DNA of 64,000 nt, taken from positions 248,001-312,000 of the forward strand of contig JAWLHU010000007.1 of the NCBI GenBank assembly GCA_041690255.1, in the 5' to 3' direction. Both the position numbers and the translations under genes were made by a program. The notes under the pieces are model-generated. The model made no database searches. It saw nothing but the letters and a program-made list of their open reading frames with translations, and was not told the DNA's origin. Positions 59,145 to 64,000 of the stretch are shown piece after piece (within the stretch, counting starts at the first letter, position 1; the number at the start of each line of letters is the position of its first letter). The DNA comes from JAWLHU01 sp041690255. Lineage in GTDB: Bacteria; Bacillota; Sulfobacillia; Symbiobacteriales; Symbiobacteriaceae.

Positions 59145-60051
59145 GGGTTCGCCCCATGTGCCACGATCGCTGGTCCAGTTTCTGAACCTGGTCCTGGAGG
59201 GAGCGGCGGCACGGGAGGCCCGGCGCTTCCGGCTGGATCGCACCGTCGGCCGCCCGCGGGATACGCCGGCAGCGGTTGGGGGGCGGGCGGCCCCCGCTGC
59301 GGCGGGTCCGGGCCCCGTGGGCCCGGGTGGCGCAGTGTTCTCTGCGGCTCCCTACTGGGAGGCGACGCCATTGCTGACGGCGGCATCGTCCTCCGAGCCG
59401 CACTCGGTGACGGCTCGGGGCCGGGGAGGGGAAGGGCAGACGGGGCTGTCAACAGCGCCTGCCCCGTCCGCCGGGCCGCACACGGGCCCTGGTCTCGACG
59501 GCCCTGGCGCCGTGCGCTTCTCCCACGCTGAGCCCATGGGTGCTCCGCCCGGGCCGGCCCGGGGGGATCGCTGGGAGCGCCATGCCTCGCCCCTGCTGAT
59601 CCAGGCGGAGCGTGCGGCCCGCAGGGAGCACCTGCTCGATCGCTACGCCCCGGTCAGGGCGCCCACTGCACCGGCCCGGGCCAGGGGTCCGGAGCCGGAG
59701 CCGAAGGCCCTCCGGCCAGAGATGGCGGCCCCACGCTCCTGGCAGCCCGGCTGGCTCACAGTGACGGGCCCGGCCCCGCTCGGGCCCCACGCCCCGGCCT
59801 CCCACGCCCCGTCCCCCCACGCCCCGGCCCCGTTCGGCCCCCATGCCCAGGTCGCCATCAGCGGGCCACAGTTCCCACCGGTCGCGGGGCCGCGCCCCGC
59901 ACCCGCCCAACTGCCCGAATGGCCCACATCGACCCGGACTCCCGCGTGGCCCCCATCCACCGGAGCCGCCCAGGCCGACCTGCGAGAGCAACTGGCCCGG
60001 ATCCTGCGAGACGATGCCCTGCGCCACGGCCTGATCCTCGGGGAGGGATGA
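59137..60051 (+). CDS. Pro/Ala-rich protein of unknown function
   Basis: 304 residues from the ATG at 59137, which overlaps the previous gene; a GTG at 59158 with AGGGG in front is the alternative. A short N-terminal helix (VPRSLVQFLNLVLEGAAAREARRF) and a C-terminal helix (ADLREQLARILRDDALRHGLIL) flank about 230 residues of low complexity rich in Pro, Ala and Gly, including HAPAP/HAPS-like repeats. The middle is probably disordered. It lies inside the tail operon, so it may link or regulate tail parts. Base composition is markedly more GC-rich than its neighbours. Confidence 0.65.
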   Translation: MTRGSPHVPRSLVQFLNLVLEGAAAREARRFRLDRTVGRPRDTPAAVGGRAAPAAAGPGPVGPGGAVFSAAPYWEATPLLTAASSSEPHSVTARGRGGEGQTGLSTAPAPSAGPHTGPGLDGPGAVRFSHAEPMGAPPGPARGDRWERHASPLLIQAERAARREHLLDRYAPVRAPTAPARARGPEPEPKALRPEMAAPRSWQPGWLTVTGPAPLGPHAPASHAPSPHAPAPFGPHAQVAISGPQFPPVAGPRPAPAQLPEWPTSTRTPAWPPSTGAAQADLREQLARILRDDALRHGLILGEG

Positions 60052-60055
60052 GCGA

Positions 60056-60685
60056 ATGGCAGAAGCGGTAGTCCTGGGCGACCTGGAGCTGGACCGGGTG
60101 ACCGGCCTGGCGATCAACGAGTCCCGCCGCCTGGCCATCCACCCCTGGCCCGGGTCCGACGGCGATCTGATCCAGGACATGGGCATGGCCGGCGCCCGAA
60201 TCTGGCTGACCGGCGTGGCCCTCGGCCAGGATGCCGGCCCTCGGCTGGAGGCGCTCCGCCAGGCCATGCAGGCGGGCGAGCCCCTCGACTTTGCCGCCAG
60301 CGCAGCGGTGGCTGCCAACATCGAACAGGTGGTGGTGGCGAACCTGCAGGTCTGCCAACCGCCCGGCAAGGTCGACTACTACGAGTACCAGATGGAACTG
60401 ATCCGCTATGTCCCGCCACCCCCGCCCACCGTCGCCGGGTTCGATGCCGGCGCCCTGGGCGATATCGCCTCCGATATACAGGATGCCGCGGGTGCCGCGG
60501 TCGATGCCGCCGCCGGCGCTATGGCCGAGGCTGCCGCAGCCGCCGAGGCGCTGAACGAAGCGCTCGAAGCGGCCGAGGACGCCATGGAGATGGTCGACGC
60601 CGTGCTGGATGCGGTCGAGGGGATGGGTGTGATCGAAGAGATCCTGAAAGCGGCTGGTAAGGTGATCTCTGCTGCCAGCAAGTAA
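60056..60685 (+). CDS. baseplate-like protein with Ala-rich helical tail
   Basis: 209 residues, four bases after the preceding gene. Residues 1-115 form a compact beta-rich unit (VVLGDLELDRVTGLAINES, QDMGMAGARIWLTGVALG, KVDYYEYQMELIRYVPPPPP) like small baseplate or hub-linker proteins (Afp7/gp53-like, tentative). Residues 130-209 are almost wholly helical and Ala/Glu/Asp-rich, amphipathic, with no clear counterpart in the family. It may be a membrane- or tube-interacting tail. Confidence 0.65.
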   Translation: MAEAVVLGDLELDRVTGLAINESRRLAIHPWPGSDGDLIQDMGMAGARIWLTGVALGQDAGPRLEALRQAMQAGEPLDFAASAAVAANIEQVVVANLQVCQPPGKVDYYEYQMELIRYVPPPPPTVAGFDAGALGDIASDIQDAAGAAVDAAAGAMAEAAAAAEALNEALEAAEDAMEMVDAVLDAVEGMGVIEEILKAAGKVISAASK

Positions 60686-60700
60686 AAGGAGGAGTATTGC

Positions 60701-61294
60701 GTGGCTACTGATCGTACGGCGAAGTACAACGCCCTGCCCGAGAAGCTGAAGGAAGTGGATGCGGCCCTGCGCGAGATGTGCGAGGTGATCACCGGCGGTA
60801 CCTTCGACCCCGATATGATCTGGGGTGCGGCCGCCGAGGACTCGATCGTCGACTACATGGAGAGTCTGGCGGTCGATGCCGGCCTGAAGCAGAAGATCAC
60901 CGACCTGCTGAGCGGTCTGCCCGGCAGCTCCGCCATTGGCTCCGCGATCGAGTCCGTGACCTCCGGCCTCCAGGGCGTCGTCACCAAGATCGAGTCCACA
61001 TCGAACGAGATCGGCAGCGAGGTCGGCACCCGCTTCCAGGCCTTCAAGGCCCTCATGACCCCGCACAGCAGCAGCCCCGGCTACGACTACCAGGCCGGCG
61101 ACGGCAACTACGGCTTCTTCCCGGCGATTGCCAACGCCATCTCCGCCGGAGCGGCATCGGACATGGATGTGGATGATATCATGGGCCCGCTCAATGAGGT
61201 GATGGATGTGGTCAACGCCGGCGGGGGGATTGCCGACCTGCTCGCCTTTGCCACCGGGGCCATCGACCTGATGGGTGAAGCGCTGACCGTCTAG
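60701..61294 (+). CDS. small helical protein, possible cargo or short tape measure
   Basis: 197 residues, GTG start with AAAAGGAGGAG. Helical, low-hydrophobic N-terminal half (KYNALPEKLKEVDAALREM), a Gly/Ser-rich middle (LSGLPGSSAIGSAIESVTSGL) and a C-terminal half with several Gly/Ala turns (GGGIADLLAFATGAID). No domain recognised. In injection systems genes at this place encode baseplate components or tube-borne effectors; both remain open. Confidence 0.6.
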   Translation: MATDRTAKYNALPEKLKEVDAALREMCEVITGGTFDPDMIWGAAAEDSIVDYMESLAVDAGLKQKITDLLSGLPGSSAIGSAIESVTSGLQGVVTKIESTSNEIGSEVGTRFQAFKALMTPHSSSPGYDYQAGDGNYGFFPAIANAISAGAASDMDVDDIMGPLNEVMDVVNAGGGIADLLAFATGAIDLMGEALTV

Positions 61295-61318
61295 CACGAC
61301 CGGAAAGGAGAGGGCGCC

Positions 61319-62272
61319 ATGCGACCTAAGATCAAGTTGACGATGACCGCGGCGCCCTCATCCGACGGAGTGCCGCTCGCCGCCCTCCGGCTGCGCCGCT
61401 CCCTGGCGTGGCCGGTGGGGCAGGCCGAGGCGATCCTCTCCCCGGCTGTCGAAGCGCCGGACGCCGGGGCGAAGGTCCGGATTGAGGGTTCTGCGACCGG
61501 CGACCAGCCGGCCCCCCTCTTCACCGGGCGCATCCTGCGGCGCCAGGTGGGCCTCTGGGGGAGCCGCCTGCTGATCGAGGAGGCGACTGGCCCCCTCGCC
61601 CGACTGCACATCGACAAAATGGCCAACTCGTCCACGGCTGCCAAGCTGATTCAGGAGCTCTGCCAGGAGGCAGGCGTAGAGGCGGCGGTGGAGCCGCCGG
61701 GTGCCACGCTGCCCTTCTACGCCGTGCAGTTCAGCCGCAGCGCCATGGACAACATCGTCCGATTGGCGGCCATCTCCGGCGTGCTGGTGGTCACTACCGT
61801 GGAGGGCAAGCTCCGCACCCTCACCCCGCTCCCGGCCCCGGTGGCGACGCTCCAGCGAGATGGCGCAGTCCTTGCGTTTCAATCCGTCGATGACCCCGAC
61901 GAGGCTGCCGGCTCCCTCATTACGGGTGATGGTGCCATGGGTGCCAAGGGGCCCGGTGCTGAGGGGTGGCTCCTTCAGTCGCTCGATGCCGTGGCCGCCG
62001 GCGATGGCGCCATCCCGCATCATCAGCCGGGATTGAAGACCGCGGCAGATGTAGGCCGTGCATCGACTACGTTGGCCATGCGGGCCAAGGAGCGGCTGCG
62101 TGCGCGGCTGCTTTCGCTGGCGGGAATCCCACCCGCCGACCTGGGCGAGGCCATCCTCCTGACCGGTTTCGGACCGGCCCCGGAGCCCGCCCGACTGGTC
62201 GGGATCACCCTGACCTGGAGCGTGGAGCACGGGCTGATCAGTCGCCTGGAACTGAACGGAATCGGGGTGTAA
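61319..62272 (+). CDS. baseplate hub protein, gpD/gp27-like
   Basis: 317 residues, ATG with AAAGGAGAGG. Mixed beta protein with the hub-type segments: FTGRILRRQVGLWGSRLLIEEATGPLARL, DKMANSSTAAKLIQEL (the phage gpD late-control type helix), AMDNIVRLAAISGVLVVTT, and a C-terminal TWSVEHGLISRLELNGIGV. Partners of this sort join the tube to the spike. It is directly followed by a separate gp5-like spike gene, so the VgrG-like unit is split into two proteins, as in Myoviridae. Confidence 0.8.
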   Translation: MRPKIKLTMTAAPSSDGVPLAALRLRRSLAWPVGQAEAILSPAVEAPDAGAKVRIEGSATGDQPAPLFTGRILRRQVGLWGSRLLIEEATGPLARLHIDKMANSSTAAKLIQELCQEAGVEAAVEPPGATLPFYAVQFSRSAMDNIVRLAAISGVLVVTTVEGKLRTLTPLPAPVATLQRDGAVLAFQSVDDPDEAAGSLITGDGAMGAKGPGAEGWLLQSLDAVAAGDGAIPHHQPGLKTAADVGRASTTLAMRAKERLRARLLSLAGIPPADLGEAILLTGFGPAPEPARLVGITLTWSVEHGLISRLELNGIGV

Positions 62273-62275
62273 TCC

Positions 62276-62971
62276 GTGTCCGACATCGTCGCTCTGCTGC
62301 GTGAACTGATCCGGGCGGAGTTGGCCCGCCACGCCCCCAGCCATATCGGGGTGGTGGAGGCGGTCGCTGACCATGCCGCATCTGACAACGAGAACTACGG
62401 CTGCGATGTGCGCCTGCGGGGCCGGGATCTGGTCCTGACCGGGGTGCCGATCGCAACCGATCATCTGGGCTCCGTGGCCCCGCCCGAGAAGGGCGACCTG
62501 GTCCTGATCCACTTCGTAGGCGGTGACCCGGATCAGCCGGTGATCGCCGGCCGGTTTTACAGCGATCAGCTCCGGCCGCCGGAGTATGCCGCCGGGGAGA
62601 TGGTGACCCACCTCCCGCCAAGCGCCGGGGAGAGCGACCGGGTCGAGCTCTCGGTGAAGGGGGGAAAGAATGGCAGCCGCTCCTGGAGCCTGGCGCTGCC
62701 GTCCGATGTGACCCTGACCGTGACCGACAAGAAGGTGGAGGCCGTGGTCGGCCCGCTTTCCCTGGTGATCGATGCGGATGCAGGCGAGGCGAGCGTGGTG
62801 ACATCGGGTGCGACGGTGACGGTAACCGATGGCGGTGATATCACCCTGAAGGGGAACGGGAACCTGACCCTGGAGGCACAGGGGAACCTGGAGATCAAGG
62901 CGGGGGCGAATCTGAAGCTGAACGCATCGGCGACGGCGGAGCTGAAGGGCTCGGTGGTGCAGATCAACTAG
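62276..62971 (+). CDS. spike protein, gpV/gp5-like with beta-helix
   Basis: 231 residues, GTG start four bases after the hub gene. An N-terminal helix and an OB-fold (GVVEAVADHAASDNENYGCDVRL, then PEKGDLVLIHFVGGDPDQPVIAGRFY) form the spike base. The C-terminal 60 residues are short beta repeats of the beta-helix type (DITLKGNGNLTLEAQGN, LEIKAGANLKLNASA). It trimerises into the central spike that the PAAR protein caps. The next gene (PAAR) is separated from it by the 21-bp repeat array. Confidence 0.85.
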   Translation: MSDIVALLRELIRAELARHAPSHIGVVEAVADHAASDNENYGCDVRLRGRDLVLTGVPIATDHLGSVAPPEKGDLVLIHFVGGDPDQPVIAGRFYSDQLRPPEYAAGEMVTHLPPSAGESDRVELSVKGGKNGSRSWSLALPSDVTLTVTDKKVEAVVGPLSLVIDADAGEASVVTSGATVTVTDGGDITLKGNGNLTLEAQGNLEIKAGANLKLNASATAELKGSVVQIN

Positions 62972-62980
62972 GCCGGGTCG

Positions 62981-63226
62981 TGAGTTGCCAAACCTCGCCG
63001 GAGTTTCGCCAAACCTCGCCGGAGTTTCGCCAAACCTCGCCGGAGTTTCGCCAAACCTCGCCGGAGTTTCGCCAAACCTCGCCGTGAGTCGCCAAACCTC
63101 GCCGGAGTTTCGCCAAACCTCGCCGTGAGTTGCCAAGCCTTGCCGGAGTTTCGCCAAGCCTCGCCGGAGTTTCGCCAAGCCTCGCCGGAGTTTCGCCAAA
63201 CCTCGCCGTGAGTTGCGGAACCACGC
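62981..63226. repeat. tandem array of 20-21 bp repeats
   Basis: Eleven full units from 62981 to 63208 and a degenerate twelfth to 63226. Main unit: GAGTTTCGCC followed by AAACCTCGCCG (21 bp). Units 1, 6 and 8 are 20 bp and begin TGAGTT or TGAGTC; units 8-10 carry AAGCC in place of AAACC. Each unit can fold as GAG-TTT and AAA-CTC around CGCC, a small RNA or DNA hairpin. The A-to-G change keeps a U-G pair. The array lies between the spike and PAAR genes and reads openly on the minus strand without a supported gene. Confidence 0.9.
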
Positions 63227-63247
63227 ATGGACAGGAGGCAGATGACC

Positions 63248-63637
63248 ATGGGCATGCCGGCCGCCAAGCAGGGAGACCAGGTTATGGCTACCGATACCCA
63301 CATCATCCTGATTCCGCCGTACAGCACCCCGACCCCGCTGCCGCATCCCTTTGCCGGGATGCTCTCTGGGGGGCTCTCCAGCGATGTGATGATCGGCGGC
63401 ATGCCCGCGGCTATTCTCAGCTCCACGGCGGACAACATGCCGCCCCACATCCCCCAGGGCGGGCCGTTCCAGAAGCCACCGGCCAACAAGGGCCAGATCA
63501 TCATGGGGAGCAGCACGGTGATGATCAACGGCCAGCCTGCCGCCCGCAACGGCGACACGGCCACCACCTGCAACGACCCGGCCGACCTGCCAGTGGGCAC
63601 CGTCATGGCGTCGGGCACCGTGCTGATCGGTGGATGA
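63248..63637 (+). CDS. PAAR-domain tip protein
   Basis: 129 residues. ATG at 63248 has AGGAGG nine bases before; ATGs at 63227 and 63242 also lie in frame. The PAAR-like repeat structure is visible: GMPAAKQGDQVMATDTH, MIGGMPAAIL, STVMINGQPAARNGDTATTC and GTVMASGTVLIGG. It should form the metal-bound conical tip of the spike, as Afp10-type PAAR proteins do. It is separated from the spike gene by 276 bases of repeats. Confidence 0.85.
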   Translation: MGMPAAKQGDQVMATDTHIILIPPYSTPTPLPHPFAGMLSGGLSSDVMIGGMPAAILSSTADNMPPHIPQGGPFQKPPANKGQIIMGSSTVMINGQPAARNGDTATTCNDPADLPVGTVMASGTVLIGG

Positions 63638-63666
63638 GGCCTGGACCGGGGGTGCTGTCGGGGGAG

Positions 63667-63860
63667 AGAACAGCCTGGGCACAGAACAGCCCGGGCGCTG
63701 TGGGCGGGGCCCGGTCCCGGGCGCCCCCGGGGGAGCGAACAGCCCGGGCGCTGTGGGCGGTGCCCGGTCCCGGGTGCCCCCGGGGCGCAGAACAGCCCGG
63801 GCGCTATGGGCGGTGCCCGGTCCCGGGCGCCCCCGGGACGCAGAACAGCCCAAGCGAGCT
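63667..63860. repeat. tandem 53-bp GC-rich repeat
   Basis: Copies begin GAACAGCCCGGGCGCT at 63684, 63737 and 63790, with a partial copy from 63843 and a short one at 63667. The period is 53 bp. Each copy contains the strong dyad GCCCGGTCCCGGGCGCCCC. The array follows the PAAR gene and may form stable structures or a rearrangement hot spot. No supported gene lies in it. Confidence 0.85.
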
Positions 63861-64000
63861 GCGCCACATTAAGCGTGACAAGCTGGGTGTCAGTCCCCAC
63901 AGCAGGCGCCAGAGAGGCGTTGGGCAACCCCCGGTCCTCGAGCCCTAACCCGAGCCCGAGCCCTAGCCCGAGCTCCGGCCCGAGAGTCCTGGCCTTCGAG
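63861..64000. other. GC-rich window end with CGAGCCC-type repeats
   Basis: Beyond the 53-bp array, the motif CGAGCCCTA / CGAGCCCGA is repeated near 63939-63985. No gene could be placed; the following part of the operon lies outside the window. Confidence 0.5.

Noticed and set aside
62981..63226. CRISPR array
   Set aside because: Repeats are directly joined without spacers and are only 20-21 bp.
61358..63853. An 831-codon open frame on the minus strand across hub, spike, repeats and PAAR genes
   Set aside because: It is opposite clearly recognisable genes and stays open because of high GC and the 21-bp repeat period. No ribosome site or known domain.
63630..63948. Plus-strand frames after the PAAR gene
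   Set aside because: They consist of translated 53-bp repeats (Gly/Ala/Pro/Arg-rich) and have no ribosome site.

Overview
The window reads as a high-GC, endospore-forming member of the Firmicutes; a Symbiobacterium-like organism fits best, but that is inference from gene content and not a database match. Pointers are the spoIVFA-spoIVFB pair, a Spo0B-like kinase fragment between rpmA and obg, the Firmicutes order rplU-prp-rpmA-obg-yhbY-nadD-yqeK-lytR-rsfS, a leuS T-box leader, comEA, and an L27 with a cleavable N-terminal extension beside its protease Prp. Many genes start with GTG or TTG behind strong GGAGG sites.

Layout. 1-7450: the end of an HD-GYP gene, a lipoprotein, spoIVFA/spoIVFB, a radical SAM/DUF2344 pair, and a GNAT plus Clp-fold protease pair. 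7590-13530: DUF4342 protein, a PadR-regulated NmrA-type reductase with a double operator, a VOC protein, and a four-gene cluster of carbamate kinase, ornithine carbamoyltransferase, a Cys-rich mini-protein and a cyclic-2,3-diphosphoglycerate synthetase-like protein. 13790-15490: RNase E/G. 15560-22620: a LacI-type regulator and a complete D-allose operon (binding protein, ATPase, permease, kinase, epimerase, RpiB-type isomerase) behind three operators spaced 22 bp apart. 22650-25960: two tandem MFS exporters facing a DeoR-type regulator. 26180-30420: the rplU to nadD block. 30470-35340: a secreted protein and a YknXYZ/MacAB-like exporter whose ATPase is cut by an in-frame amber codon.

35530-47810: yqeK, an LCP ligase, rsfS, a class A penicillin-binding protein, a c-di-GMP-I riboswitch before a soluble chemoreceptor, a leucine T-box with leuS, a phosphodiesterase, a triple-BON protein and ComEA. 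47990-51680: a small ORF, azlCD, another small ORF, a BASS/ACR3-type transporter and endonuclease IV. 51750-56280: a HisC-type aminotransferase divergent from hppD, a fumarylacetoacetase-family gene and hmgA, together most of a tyrosine to homogentisate catabolic route.

56450-63640 holds the most unusual locus: the first nine genes of a contractile injection system (sheath, tube, unknown chaperone-like protein, Pro/Ala-rich protein, baseplate-like protein with an Ala-rich helical tail, small helical protein, hub, spike, PAAR tip) behind one promoter. An array of eleven 20-21 bp tandem repeats separates the spike from the PAAR gene, and a GC-rich 53-bp tandem repeat follows the PAAR gene. The operon probably continues past the window, because no gp25, gpJ, fibre, long tape measure or AAA ATPase gene is present here.
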